Shown in pieces: positions 39,598 through 49,988 of a DNA stretch of 64,000 nt. Each line of letters begins with the position of its first letter. The first letter of the stretch is position 1. This DNA comes from an uncultured Oscillospiraceae bacterium (GTDB lineage: Bacteria; Bacillota; Clostridia; Oscillospirales; Oscillospiraceae): the NCBI GenBank assembly GCA_934636865.1, contig CAKUBI010000002.1:62001-126000 (forward strand). The letters run 5' to 3'. Position numbers and translations under genes: made by a program. The notes under the pieces are model-generated. The model was not told the DNA's origin. It saw only the letters and a list, made by a program, of their open reading frames with translations, and made no database searches.

Positions 39598-40248
39598 TCA
39601 GATGAGCAGTGCCCGGGATCTCAGGTCGCCGCGGTAGGCCAGCTCCACATCGCTTGCCGAAAGCGAGCCGTCGAGATAGCCCTTGAGCAGCCGGTCGAAG
39701 AGCTGAACATAGGCGCTGATCGCGCCGGCTACATCGTCCGCCGTGAGCGCCTTGCCGTGCGGCATGGCGAGGGGACGGACGAATCTCCCGTCGTAAAGCG
39801 AGCAGGCGATGGAGCTGCCGAGGAGCGGGGCGAGGCACTTGTCCTCGATCTGCACCCACAGGCGGAAAAAGTCCGTCATCGCGGAGATGAGCGACGCCGA
39901 CTGCGTGCGGAACACGACGTTCAGCGTGCCCATCGTCTGCCCATTGCCGCCGCTTAAGTCGACCTCGTACTTGACCGTGGGGCGGTACTTGTAGCTCAGG
40001 CTCGATTTGAGCGACATGGTGGACGAGCCGGGGGCGAAGAACGGCACCAGCTCGCGCGTGGGCGTCATGAGCTCTTCGATGGCTTCGAAGATGTCGTTCC
40101 AGCGGCGCTCGGGCGTCGGCACGGAGACATATTCGGCAAGGATACGGTTCACGAGCGCGGAGCGGTTCGTGCCCATGCGGTGCGCCAGCGCATCGACCTC
40201 GCGCACGACATCGTCTGACAGCGTCAGGCTGTATAGATTTTTCTTCAT
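39598..40248 (-). CDS. Ribbon-helix-helix domain protein upstream of clpB
   Basis: A 216-aa protein. Residues 1-45 look like a ribbon-helix-helix DNA-binding domain (SLTLSDDVVREVDALAHRMG then RSALVNRILAEYV). The remaining 170 residues are an unrecognised domain with mixed strands and helices (KYEVDLSGG, MTDFFRLWVQIEDKCLAPL). It is plausibly a repressor that senses something through the C-terminal domain and may control itself and clpB. The start is at the ATG after GGGAGGCGCAG. It has its own strong promoter at 40286-40313. Confidence 0.7.
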   Translation of the reverse strand: MKKNLYSLTLSDDVVREVDALAHRMGTNRSALVNRILAEYVSVPTPERRWNDIFEAIEELMTPTRELVPFFAPGSSTMSLKSSLSYKYRPTVKYEVDLSGGNGQTMGTLNVVFRTQSASLISAMTDFFRLWVQIEDKCLAPLLGSSIACSLYDGRFVRPLAMPHGKALTADDVAGAISAYVQLFDRLLKGYLDGSLSASDVELAYRGDLRSRALLI

Positions 40249-40285
40249 TCTGCGCCTCCCTGGGTTCTTTTTCTTTCTGGATGCT

Positions 40286-40313
40286 ATCATAGCACGGTTT
40301 CAAAACTTGTCAA
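40286..40313 (-). promoter_or_regulatory. Promoter of the RHH gene-clpB operon
   Basis: TTGACA (40308-40313), 16 bp, TATGAT (40286-40291) with an upstream TGC on the minus strand. It is near-identical in design to the ygeY promoter. AT-rich sequence lies upstream (40314-40370). Confidence 0.75.
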
Positions 40314-40371
40314 TAGTTTTATATAAATATTTTAGCGAGTTATATGCAGATTTACACGGAGTTCATATTTA

Positions 40372-40424
40372 TAAAAAAGGAAGGAAGGGCGCGCACAGCG
40401 ATGATCGCCGTGCGTGCCCTTCCT
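40372..40424 (-). terminator. Terminator of the NSS transporter gene
   Basis: A 15-bp stem (AGGAAGGGCACGCAC with one mismatch-type pair) followed by TCCTTTTTT on the minus strand, 26 bp after the stop. Confidence 0.8.
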
Positions 40425-40449
40425 GTGATGAGAGATGGAGAGATCGTAA

Positions 40450-41805
40450 TTACAGCAGGCCCTGCAGCAGGATGATGACGATCAGGATCGGCAGCACCCA
40501 CTGGAAATAGGGCTTGAGCTTGGGGGAGAGCTTGATGCCCGTGCCCTTGTTGGCCTCGGCAAGATACCTGTCAAAGCCCCAGCCCCACTTGGTCACGCAG
40601 AAGAGCAGGTACACGAGCGAGCCGATGGGCAGCAGCAGGTTGCTCACGAGGAAATCCTCGGTGTCGAGCACGTCCTTGCCGGGCAGGGGATGGAAATTGC
40701 TCCAGATGTTATAGCCGAACACGCAGGGAAGGCTCAAAAGCATCAGCAGCGCGCCGTTGACGAGCACGGCCTTTCTGCGGCTCCAGCCAAACGTGTCCAT
40801 GCAGACGGCAAGGATGTTTTCAAACACGGCCAGCACCGTGGACATGCTCGCGAACATCATGAACAGGAAGAACAGCGCGCCCCAGAAGCGGCTGCCCGCC
40901 ATGTTGACGAACACCTGCGGCAGCGTGACGAACAGCAGCGACGGGCCGTTGTCCGGCGCGACGCCATAGGAGAAGCACGCGGGGAAGATGATGGTGCCGG
41001 CCATGAGCGCGACGAAGGTGTCGAGCGCGCAGATGCGGATGGATTCCCCGGCGAGGGTGTGATCGTCGGACATATAGCTGCCGAAGATCTCCATCGCCGC
41101 GATGCCGAGGGAGAGCGTGAAGAACGCCTGATTCATCGCGTCGGTGATGAGGCTGCGCAGGCCGTTTTCACGGATGGAGTCGAGCGAGGGGAGCAGGTAG
41201 AACTTCATGCCCTCCGCCGCGCCGGAAAGCGTCAGGCTGTGCACGGCGAGCACGAGAATAAGGATCAGCAGCGCGATCATCATGACCTTGGATACGCGCT
41301 CAAGGCCCTTCTGCAGACCGAACGAGCAGACGGCAAAGCCGACGATGACGATGGCGACGGCCAGAATGCCCATCTCCACGGGATCTGCCAGAAGCTCGCC
41401 GAACACGGCGGAGGCCTCCTCCGCGGGCATGCCGGAGTAGAATTTGCCGGTCAGAAAGCGGCCGAAGTAGCTCACCATCCAGCCGGAAACGGTCGTATAG
41501 TACATCATGAGAAGGTAGCAGCCAATCAGGCAGAACCAGCCGTGGATGTGCCATTTGGACCTGGGCTTTTCAAGCGTCTTATAGGAAAGAATGGCGCTCT
41601 TGCGGCTTGCACGGCCGACGGCAAGCTCCATCGTCAGCACGGGCACGCCCATGATGAGCAGGCACAGAATGTAGAAGAGGACAAAATAGCCGCCGCCGTT
41701 TTTGCCCGTCACATAGGGGAAGCGCCAGACATTGCCGATGCCGATGGCGCAGCCCGCGCTGACGAGCAGGAAGCCCAGCCGGGAGCGGAACGATTCGCGT
41801 TTCAT
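40450..41805 (-). CDS. Neurotransmitter:sodium symporter family transporter
   Basis: A 451-aa membrane protein with about 11-12 spans. The NSS signature is at the N-terminus: RLGFLLVSAGCAIGIGNVWRF then PYVTGKNGGG (unwound helix 1 with Na+ and substrate contacts). Later spans carry TLSLGIAAMEIFGSYM and the Na+-site-like FFLFMMFASMSTVLA. Bacterial members move amino acids, often tryptophan, leucine or tyrosine, with sodium. The start is at MKRESF after GAGGT rather than 15 bp upstream. Divergent from a LysR gene that may control it. Confidence 0.92.
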   Translation of the reverse strand: MKRESFRSRLGFLLVSAGCAIGIGNVWRFPYVTGKNGGGYFVLFYILCLLIMGVPVLTMELAVGRASRKSAILSYKTLEKPRSKWHIHGWFCLIGCYLLMMYYTTVSGWMVSYFGRFLTGKFYSGMPAEEASAVFGELLADPVEMGILAVAIVIVGFAVCSFGLQKGLERVSKVMMIALLILILVLAVHSLTLSGAAEGMKFYLLPSLDSIRENGLRSLITDAMNQAFFTLSLGIAAMEIFGSYMSDDHTLAGESIRICALDTFVALMAGTIIFPACFSYGVAPDNGPSLLFVTLPQVFVNMAGSRFWGALFFLFMMFASMSTVLAVFENILAVCMDTFGWSRRKAVLVNGALLMLLSLPCVFGYNIWSNFHPLPGKDVLDTEDFLVSNLLLPIGSLVYLLFCVTKWGWGFDRYLAEANKGTGIKLSPKLKPYFQWVLPILIVIILLQGLL

Positions 41806-41887
41806 GTTGAAATACCTCACTTATGAAAGAATTGTGAATGATACGCTTATCTTACCGCGCAAAGAAGGGGTTTACAAGAGCGGTTCC

Positions 41888-41916
41888 TTGATGATAAAAT
41901 AAGAAAAACTTATGTT
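41888..41916 (+). promoter_or_regulatory. LysR promoter with an overlapping LysR-type palindrome
   Basis: TTGATG (41888-41893), 17 bp, TATGTT (41911-41916). The palindrome ATAAG-N5-CTTAT at 41899-41913 has the T-N11-A form of LysR-type sites and overlaps the -10, consistent with self-repression. Confidence 0.55.
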
Positions 41917-41933
41917 TTGCGGGAGAAGTATTT

Positions 41934-42842
41934 ATGAATCGCAATCAGCTGAGATATTTTGTCGCCGCGGCCGAGCATTTGAGCTTCACCAGAGCGGCGG
42001 AGCAGTACTACATTTCGCAGACGGCGGTGACGCAGCAGATCCGCCTGCTCGAGCAGACGCTCGGCTGCGAGCTCTTCGACCGCAGCACGCGCCCGGTGAG
42101 CCTGACAAGCGCGGGCAAGGCCTTCCTTCAGGATGCCAAGGCGATTTTGGAGCGCATGAGCCGCGCGCAGGAGCGCGTGCACGACGCGGCCACAGGCCTG
42201 ACCGGCACGCTGCGTGTGGGCTACGTGCGCGGCTACGAGCGCAGCGACCTCTCGGTGCTGATGCGCCACTTCCACCAGAAAAACAGCAACGTGCTCATTT
42301 CCTTTTACCGCTGTTCGACCGACGTGCTGGCCGCGGGGCTGCTGCATCAGGAATACGACATCGTCTTTACCTGGGACTCGACGAACCTGCGCACGCAGGA
42401 GGGCGTCGCGTTTCAGACGGTCGAAAAGGCGCGGCTCGTCGTTGCGCTCTACGCGGGCCATCCGCTCGCGCAGCGGCGGCAGCTCACGCGGCAGGAGCTG
42501 CGCGGGGAGAACATTTTATATATGTCGCCCGACGCCGCGCCAGACTCCTTCGGCGACGCGTTTTTCATGCAGCGCTATGTGGAGGCGGGCTACAAGCCGA
42601 ATATCCTCTTCCGCTCGGCGGACACGGAGAGCATTCTGATGATGGTCGCGGCGGAGGAGGGCATCTCGCTCCTGCCCGACTACTGTACCGACCGGCTCTA
42701 CAACGCCGACAACCTCGTCTTTGTCCCGCTCGCGGGCGAGGGGGAGGAGGAAGAGATCATCGCCGCCTGGCAGACAGGCAACGCAAACCCCGCGCTGGGC
42801 CGGTTCCTGACGGAGCTCAATCAAAAAGACCCGCCTTACTAA
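41934..42842 (+). CDS. LysR family transcriptional regulator
   Basis: A 302-aa protein with a winged HTH at residues 1-60 (NQLRYFVAAAEHLSFTRAAEQ, SQTAVTQQIRLLEQTLG) and a type 2 periplasmic-binding-like effector domain from about residue 90. It is divergent from the NSS transporter with a 128-bp gap containing a LysR-type palindrome, so the transporter is the likely target. The effector is unknown. The stop codon lies within the terminator hairpin. Confidence 0.92.
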   Translation: MNRNQLRYFVAAAEHLSFTRAAEQYYISQTAVTQQIRLLEQTLGCELFDRSTRPVSLTSAGKAFLQDAKAILERMSRAQERVHDAATGLTGTLRVGYVRGYERSDLSVLMRHFHQKNSNVLISFYRCSTDVLAAGLLHQEYDIVFTWDSTNLRTQEGVAFQTVEKARLVVALYAGHPLAQRRQLTRQELRGENILYMSPDAAPDSFGDAFFMQRYVEAGYKPNILFRSADTESILMMVAAEEGISLLPDYCTDRLYNADNLVFVPLAGEGEEEEIIAAWQTGNANPALGRFLTELNQKDPPY

Positions 42843-42855
42843 GGCGGGCCTTTTC
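42830..42855 (+). terminator. Terminator of the lysR gene
   Basis: An 8-bp CCCGCCTT stem with a 3-nt loop that includes part of the stop codon, then a mismatch and TTTT. Confidence 0.7.
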
Positions 42856-42880
42856 TGCTGCTCCTGCCGCGGAGAGGGGG

Positions 42881-44089
42881 TCATCCGCGGCGGAACCAGT
42901 CTTTCATGACGGTGAAGATCTGCACCAGCTCGTCCTCTTCGATGACGTAGGGGACCATGGAGTACATATAGCGCAGGAACGGGCGGCTGAATACGCCGCG
43001 TTCGTAGGCGTACTGCTGGAAGCCCTCCAGCGTTTTGGAATCATGGACCTCCACGCAGGTACAGCCGCCCATTACGCGCACCTCCTTGATGCGCTCGTCG
43101 GAAAAGCCCAGCATTTCGCGCCGGGAGATCTCCTCGATGCGCCTGATCTTTTCCATGTAGTTCTCGCGCTCGAAGATCTCGATGCCCTTGAGCGCGGCGG
43201 CGCAGGCGAGGGCATTGCCCATGAACGTGGGACCGTGCATCAGCGCGTGGCGGTCATTGTCGCTGTAGAAGCCGCGAAAGACCTTCTCGTTGGCGACCGT
43301 CACCGCGTGCCCAATGTAGCCGCCGGTGAGCGCCTTGCCGAGCACCAGAATATCCGGCAGGACCAGATCGGCAACAAAGCGGCTGCCCGTCCGCCCAAAG
43401 CCGGTGGCGACCTCGTCGAAGATCAGCAGTACGCCGTACTCGTCGCACAGCTCGCGGGCACGCTTCAAAAACGAGATGTCGTACATCCGCATGCCGCCCG
43501 CGCCCTGCAGCAGCGGCTCGACGATGAAGCAGTTGAGCTTGTCGTGATAGCGGGCGAAGGCCTCCTCCAGCGCGGGGATCTCGGTCGGGATATGGACGAC
43601 GCCCTCTTTTTTGTCGAAGGCAAAGTGATAGTCCTCGTCGTCGCCGACCTCCATCGCCTTGAAGGTGTCGCCGTGGTAGGCGTGCTCGAGCGCGAGGATC
43701 AGCGTGCGCTTTTTCATCTCCGGGTGATCGTCGCACCGGTTGGTGCTGTATTGCAGCGCCATTTTGAGGGCGACCTCGACGGCCACGCTGCCGGAATCGG
43801 AAAAGAAGCAGTAGTTCAGATCGCCCGGCAGGAATTCTTCCAGCTTGGCTGACAGCTTTTCGACCGGATCGTGGGTGAGCCCGCCCAGCATGACGTGGCA
43901 GAAATTTGCGGCCTGCTCCTGAATGGCGGCGGTCAGCTCGGGGTGCTGATAGCCGTGGATCATGCACCACCAGGAGGAGACGGAATCGATCAGCTCCTGA
44001 TCCTCGGTGTAAAGATGGACGCCCTTGGCCCGGACGATCTTATAGGGCGCCTTCATGGTTTTCATCTGCTCATACGGATACCAGATCAT
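42881..44089 (-). CDS. bioA: Adenosylmethionine-8-amino-7-oxononanoate aminotransferase
   Basis: A 402-aa class III aminotransferase. Motifs are SSWWCMIHGYQHPEL near residues 39-53, the PLP-contact DEVATGFGRTG near 228, and the Schiff-base lysine in LVLGKALTGGYIG near 262. It makes 7,8-diaminopelargonate from KAPA using SAM. It overlaps bioD by 4 bp and is last in bioY-bioB-bioD-bioA. A terminator was not evident in the 38 bp before the lysR end. Confidence 0.95.
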   Translation of the reverse strand: MIWYPYEQMKTMKAPYKIVRAKGVHLYTEDQELIDSVSSWWCMIHGYQHPELTAAIQEQAANFCHVMLGGLTHDPVEKLSAKLEEFLPGDLNYCFFSDSGSVAVEVALKMALQYSTNRCDDHPEMKKRTLILALEHAYHGDTFKAMEVGDDEDYHFAFDKKEGVVHIPTEIPALEEAFARYHDKLNCFIVEPLLQGAGGMRMYDISFLKRARELCDEYGVLLIFDEVATGFGRTGSRFVADLVLPDILVLGKALTGGYIGHAVTVANEKVFRGFYSDNDRHALMHGPTFMGNALACAAALKGIEIFERENYMEKIRRIEEISRREMLGFSDERIKEVRVMGGCTCVEVHDSKTLEGFQQYAYERGVFSRPFLRYMYSMVPYVIEEDELVQIFTVMKDWFRRG

Positions 44090-44787
44090 TTCAGCGATAC
44101 CTCCTCATAAAGTGCGGTCAGTGTGTCTGCTTCCATCGGCAGCTCCTGCGCGCCGTCCGGGATGCAGGCGAGCACGCTCAGCCCCGTGCACTGGCGGCAC
44201 ATGGCGATGTTGTCCTCCTCCATCGTGTCGCCCCTGTGAAAATGATTGAAGATGATCCCCTTGAGGGGGAGATTCTTGCTCTGCATGTACTTTGCCGTCA
44301 GCACCACGCTGTTGATGGTGCCAAGGCCCGCATCCGCGACGATCACGCTCGGAAGCCGCAGCGCCGCAATAACGTCCTCCAGCCACAGCGCCTTGCCGCT
44401 TTCCGCGCGCAGCGGGCAGAGGATGCCGCCGCTGCCCTCCGCCGTGACATAGCCGTGGCGGCTGCACACGCGCTCAAAGCCCTGCCGGATGACCGGCAGC
44501 TCAGGGGGATTTCCCTCATAGCGCGCCGCCAGATGCGGCGACCACGCGTGCTCATAGACGTAGGGGCACATTTCGCCGAGCGGCTGGGAAAGTCCTGCCG
44601 TTTTCTGCACGAACAGCGCGTCGCCCGGAATCAGGCTGCCGTCGCTCCGTCGCTCGTTGCCGCTCATGGCGGCCTTATAATACGCGGCGTTTTGACCGGA
44701 CTCCGCCAGCTTTTTCACCATCAGCGCCGTGACGTAGGTCTTGCCCACGTCCGTTCCGGTCCCTGTGACAAAAAGAGCCTTCGCCAT
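44086..44787 (-). CDS. bioD: Dethiobiotin synthetase
   Basis: A 233-aa ATP-dependent carboxylase with the P-loop VTGTGTDVGKTYV at residues 6-18 and a downstream EGSGGILCPL substrate motif near 118. It closes the ureido ring of dethiobiotin from diaminopelargonate and CO2. It starts 3 bp after bioB and overlaps bioA. Confidence 0.95.
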   Translation of the reverse strand: MAKALFVTGTGTDVGKTYVTALMVKKLAESGQNAAYYKAAMSGNERRSDGSLIPGDALFVQKTAGLSQPLGEMCPYVYEHAWSPHLAARYEGNPPELPVIRQGFERVCSRHGYVTAEGSGGILCPLRAESGKALWLEDVIAALRLPSVIVADAGLGTINSVVLTAKYMQSKNLPLKGIIFNHFHRGDTMEEDNIAMCRQCTGLSVLACIPDGAQELPMEADTLTALYEEVSLK

Positions 44788-44790
44788 GCC

Positions 44791-45774
44791 CTACGCCTCC
44801 TTCCAGTAGTCGGGGGTCACGTCCCGCCCGAGAGAGGCGAGCATGCTGCGGTCGCTGCGGATGGTGGCGCAGGCGGCGGTGGTCAGCATATTGCCGGTGA
44901 TGGTGGCGGACGCTCCGGCACGGAAGGCCGTCTCGCCGTCGTTGGTCAGCAGCGCGCGTCCCGCCGCCAGACGGATGTTCGCCTCCGGGTTGATGTAGCG
45001 GAAAAAGGCGATCGTGAGCAGGATATCCTGCTCCGTCAGGCGGGGCAGATGCTCAAGCGGCGTGCCGGGAATGGGCATGAGCGCGTTGATGGGGATGGAG
45101 TCGATGCCGAGCTCTGCAAGGCTGACCGCCATGTCCAGGCGGTCCTCCCACGTTTCGCCCATGCCGATAATGCCGCCGGAGCAGGCGCACATGCCCTCCG
45201 CCTTGACCTTTTTCAAGGTCTCCACCTTCATCTCATAGGTGTGGGTGGTGCAGATGTTCGGGAAATTCCGCTTCGAGGTCTCGATGTTGTGGTGATAGCT
45301 TGTGACACCCGCCTCGTGCAGCCGGTGGAGCTGCTCGGCGCTCAGAAAACCCATGGAGGCGCACAGATCGATCCTGCACTCGCGGTGCATCGTCTCGTAG
45401 GCGTGGATCGCCTGATCGAATTCCTCGCCGGTGAGCGCTCTTCCCGCGGTGACGATGGAGAAGCGGTCCACGCCCTCGCTTTCGTTCATCCGGCAGGCCT
45501 CCAGGATCTTTTCCTCGGGGAGAAAGTCGTAGACCTCGCATTCCGTGCGGTAGTGCGCGGACTGCGCGCAGTACTTGCAGTCCTCCGGGCAGCGGCCGCT
45601 GCGCCCGTTGATGATCGAGCAGAGATCGACCTTGTCGCCCACGCAGGCCTTGCGGATCTCGTCCGCGCCCTGACAGAGCAAATCTAAATCGCAGGTGAGA
45701 AAGAAGGAGAGGTCATCCTGACGCGTCAGGCGTTTGCCGCGGATGATCTCCTGTGCCAGATTCAGTACGTCCAT
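44791..45774 (-). CDS. bioB: Biotin synthase
   Basis: A 327-aa radical SAM enzyme. The 4Fe-4S ligands are C62, C66 and C69 in GRCPEDCKYCAQS. The auxiliary-cluster residues lie in ASMGFLS and SSG-type strands further on, and the C-terminal RLAAGR arginine is present. It inserts sulfur into dethiobiotin. It is 23 bp downstream of bioY. Normal length. Confidence 0.96.
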   Translation of the reverse strand: MDVLNLAQEIIRGKRLTRQDDLSFFLTCDLDLLCQGADEIRKACVGDKVDLCSIINGRSGRCPEDCKYCAQSAHYRTECEVYDFLPEEKILEACRMNESEGVDRFSIVTAGRALTGEEFDQAIHAYETMHRECRIDLCASMGFLSAEQLHRLHEAGVTSYHHNIETSKRNFPNICTTHTYEMKVETLKKVKAEGMCACSGGIIGMGETWEDRLDMAVSLAELGIDSIPINALMPIPGTPLEHLPRLTEQDILLTIAFFRYINPEANIRLAAGRALLTNDGETAFRAGASATITGNMLTTAACATIRSDRSMLASLGRDVTPDYWKEA

Positions 45775-45797
45775 ATCGTTTTACCTCCGTAGTGTTG

Positions 45798-46397
45798 TCA
45801 GGATCTTGCGGACGCTGCCGTCAGGATGTTGGGCGTCCCGGCGGCGGTCCAGATGCCGCTGCGCTCCAGCAGCGGCGCAAGGCGCTTGATGAGGACCGCG
45901 CCGAGAATGCTCAGCGCGGTGTCGCCGGGGACGGCCAGCACAAAGCAGTACAGGAACAGCGGCCCCACCGCAATGGGGGTGTTCAGCACATAGTTGCAGA
46001 TGACATAGTAGTAGATCATACCGGCGGCGTACACCACGGCGAGCCCCGCCAGATTGGCGGCGAGGTAGCGGGCGACGGTGCGCTTTTTGAGCCTTGCGGC
46101 GAGCGTGCCGGTCACATACGTCCCGATGCAGAAGCCGATGATGTAGCCGAAGCTCGGCTTGAGCACGTACCACAGTCCGCCGCCCTCCGTGAAGATGGGA
46201 AGGCCGGCAAGTCCCAGCAGCATATAGGCAGCCACAGAGATCGTTCCGAGACGCGGACCTAAGATGAGCCCTGCGAGCATCGTAAACAGGTATTGCAGGG
46301 TAAAGGGGACGACGGGGACGGGAATCTTGATGAATGCGCCCACAGCGATCAGCGCTGTAAACAGGCTGCAAAACACAAGCTGCTTGGCCTTTGACAT
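45798..46397 (-). CDS. bioY: Biotin ECF transporter S component BioY
   Basis: A 199-aa membrane protein with about six spans. It has the BioY signature VPFTLQYLFTMLAGLILGPRLG at about residues 28-49 and a GLAGLPIFTEGGG loop. It binds biotin and relies on the shared EcfA1-EcfA2-EcfT module. The start at MSKAKQ follows GTGGAGGTTTACA; this ribosome-binding region is itself inside a BirA box. First gene of the biotin operon. Confidence 0.94.
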   Translation of the reverse strand: MSKAKQLVFCSLFTALIAVGAFIKIPVPVVPFTLQYLFTMLAGLILGPRLGTISVAAYMLLGLAGLPIFTEGGGLWYVLKPSFGYIIGFCIGTYVTGTLAARLKKRTVARYLAANLAGLAVVYAAGMIYYYVICNYVLNTPIAVGPLFLYCFVLAVPGDTALSILGAVLIKRLAPLLERSGIWTAAGTPNILTAASARS

Positions 46398-46428
46398 TGT
46401 AAACCTCCACAAAAAATGATGTTTACAA
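46397..46428 (-). promoter_or_regulatory. BirA-like operator over the bioY ribosome-binding site
   Basis: TTGTAAACA-N14-GGTTTACAA on the minus strand, nearly perfect dyad symmetry with the spacing of Firmicutes BirA boxes. It runs from the -10 edge to the A of the start codon. Confidence 0.75.
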
Positions 46429-46455
46429 TCTAACAGAGAACATCCTTACTGTCAA
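46427..46455 (-). promoter_or_regulatory. Promoter of bioYBDA
   Basis: TTGACA (46450-46455), 17 bp, TAGATT (46427-46432) on the minus strand. The -35 lies inside the upstream BirA box and the -10 abuts the downstream one. Confidence 0.68.
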
Positions 46456-46480
46456 CCGTAAATATTTTAAAGGTTTACAA
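46449..46480 (-). promoter_or_regulatory. Upstream BirA-like operator
   Basis: TTGTAAACC-N14-GGTTGACAG on the minus strand: same half-sites and spacer as the downstream box, with two mismatches in the second half, which doubles as the promoter -35. Confidence 0.65.
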
Positions 46481-46533
46481 CTTTGCCGCGAAAAATACGA
46501 AAAATAATGACGGATATCCTGCAAAACGCAGGA

Positions 46534-46579
46534 AAAAAGCACGGTCAAACCGCAGTTTTGCAATTTGACCGTGCTTTTT
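46534..46579. terminator. Terminator of dnaG-rpoD
   Basis: Arms AAAAAGCACGGTCAAA and complement, 14-nt loop, with T/A tracts on both sides, 22 bp after the rpoD stop. Confidence 0.85.
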
Positions 46580-46600
46580 GATAAAATTTTCTCTACTTGC

Positions 46601-47991
<1,391 letters not shown>

Positions 47992-48010
<19 letters not shown>

Positions 48011-49788
48011 GTTTGCTTTCCTCCGTTACCCTTGTATTTATTCTTTTCCATGGCGGCGGCAAGGGGGTCCTCGTTTGCCGCCGCGCGCTTGTGTGCCTGT
48101 TCCAATATGATCGTGCAGTAATCGCGCAGCGCCTGCGCGCCGTTTTTGAGCGATTCCGGCTTTTGCAGCACGCCGACGAGATGGTTGATCTCCTCCTGCG
48201 TGAAGCTCTCTGCGAGCGCGGGGATATTCGTCCGCCCGGTCTGGGCGAGCTGGGCGCGCAGGGCGGTGAAAAACCGGCCTAAGAGGGGAGAGGAAAAATC
48301 CTCCTCCCGGATGGGCGGTGCGCCGGCGAAGAGAGAATCGTCCAGCGTCAGAAGCCGCAGCACGCCCTCCTCTGCGAGCGCCGAGCGCAGGTCGGAATAG
48401 CGGATGGAGCGCTCGCGCGGCTGGGCGGACGCGGCGGGATTGAGGTCCCGGCGCTCCTGCTCGCGCCTTTCCTTATAGCGGGCGCGCTTTTGCGCGCGCT
48501 CGACCTCGAGCTTCAGCGCGTCCGGCGTGATGCCGGCGGCCTCGGCTGCGCGCACGGTGTAGATCTCGCGCTCGACGGCGTTCGGCACGGCGGCGAGCAG
48601 GCCTGCTGCGGCCTCGGCATAGCCGATGCGCCCCTCGTCGCTTTTGAGGTCGAATTTCGACTTGAGCTGCGCCATGCGGAAGTCCATTCCGCTCTCGCTG
48701 CCCGAGAGCAGATGCTCAAAGGCGTCTTTTCCCTGAAATTTGATGAAATCGTCCGCGTCCTGCTTGACGTACTGCCCGTCCACGAGCCGCCGCGGCAGCT
48801 CGAGCACCTTCACCTGAAAGTCGGTGTTGTTCAAAAGCGTCAGCGCCTTCTGCGTGGCGATCCTGCCGGCGTCGTCGTTGTCGTAGCAGAGCACGACCTC
48901 CTTGGTGTAGCGGCTGAGCAGCTGCAGCTGCTCGCTCGTGAGCGCCGTGCCCATCGAGGCGCAGGCGTTGTCGAAGCCTGCCTGATGGAGCATGACGACG
49001 TCGATATTGCCCTCGACCAGAATGATATTGCTGCGCTTGCTCTTTTTCGCAAGGTTCAGCCCGTAGAGAACGCGCCGCTTGCTGTAAACGATCGTCTCGG
49101 GCGTGTTCATGTACTTCGCGCCCGGATCGTCCTTGCTGATGATGCGCCCGCCGAAGCCCAGCACATCGCCGCGCACGTCGATGATGGGGAAGATCAGGCG
49201 CTTGCGGAACTTGTCGTACAGCCCGCCGTTCTTGCCGCGGATGGCAAGGCCCGAGGCGAGCAGCTCGCCGTCGCCGTAGCCCTTTTTCCGCATCGCGGTG
49301 AGAAGACCGTCCCATTCGTCCGCCGCCGCGCCGAGACCGAAATTTGTCGCGTTGCGCTGCGTGATCCGGCGGTCACGCATGTAGGCCATCACCGGCTCGC
49401 CCTTGGGCGAGTGGAGCTGGTCGTAGTAAAAGCGCGCCGCGTCGCGGTTGAGCGACAAAATGCGTGATCTCAGCCTGCTTTCGTCGCTGTGCTCCTCCTC
49501 GGGCACGGGCATATTCACGCGCCGCGCGAGAAAGCGCACCGCGTCGGGGAAGGAGAGGTTTTCCTCCTCCATGATGAAGTTGATGACGCCGCCGCCCTTT
49601 TTGCAGCCGAAGCAGTAGCAGATCTGTTTGTCCGGCAGGACGTGGAAGGAGGGCGTCTTTTCGCTGTGGAAGGGGCAGCAGCCCCAAAGGCTCCCTCCCT
49701 TCGGCTGGAGCGAGACATAATTGCTGACGACATCGACAATGTCGTTCCGGGCGATGAGCTCGTCGAGAAACTGCCGGTCAAAGGCCAT
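47992..49788 (-). CDS. dnaG: DNA primase
   Basis: A 598-aa primase. The N-terminal zinc finger is [12 protein letters not shown] and [11 protein letters not shown] (about residues 37-66). The TOPRIM core has [16 protein letters not shown] near 260 and [10 protein letters not shown] near 305. A DnaB-binding-type C-terminus follows and ends in a Lys/Asn-rich tail. It makes the RNA primers of replication. GGAGG lies upstream of the start, with a short inverted repeat (TGGAC/GTCCA) in the leader. Confidence 0.96.
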
Positions 49789-49923
49789 GGCGTCCTCCTT
49801 TCTGCGTGTTGGACGGGGGTGTCCATCCTGACTGAATTACTTATACGCCAAAAAAAAAGCTTTTCCTCTTTTTGATGCAAAAATTTATGAAAAAATTTTT
49901 ACGCAGCTGAAAAGGCGTTTGGT

Positions 49924-49953
49924 TTGACAGCGTCCGCCCTCGCAGGCTATAAT
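49924..49953 (+). promoter_or_regulatory. Promoter of the PPTase gene
   Basis: TTGACA (49924-49929), 18 bp, perfect TATAAT (49948-49953), 35 bp before the GTG start. Confidence 0.75.
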
Positions 49954-49988
49954 GGTCCAAACGATTCTGCGGGGGGAGGGAATGCGCG

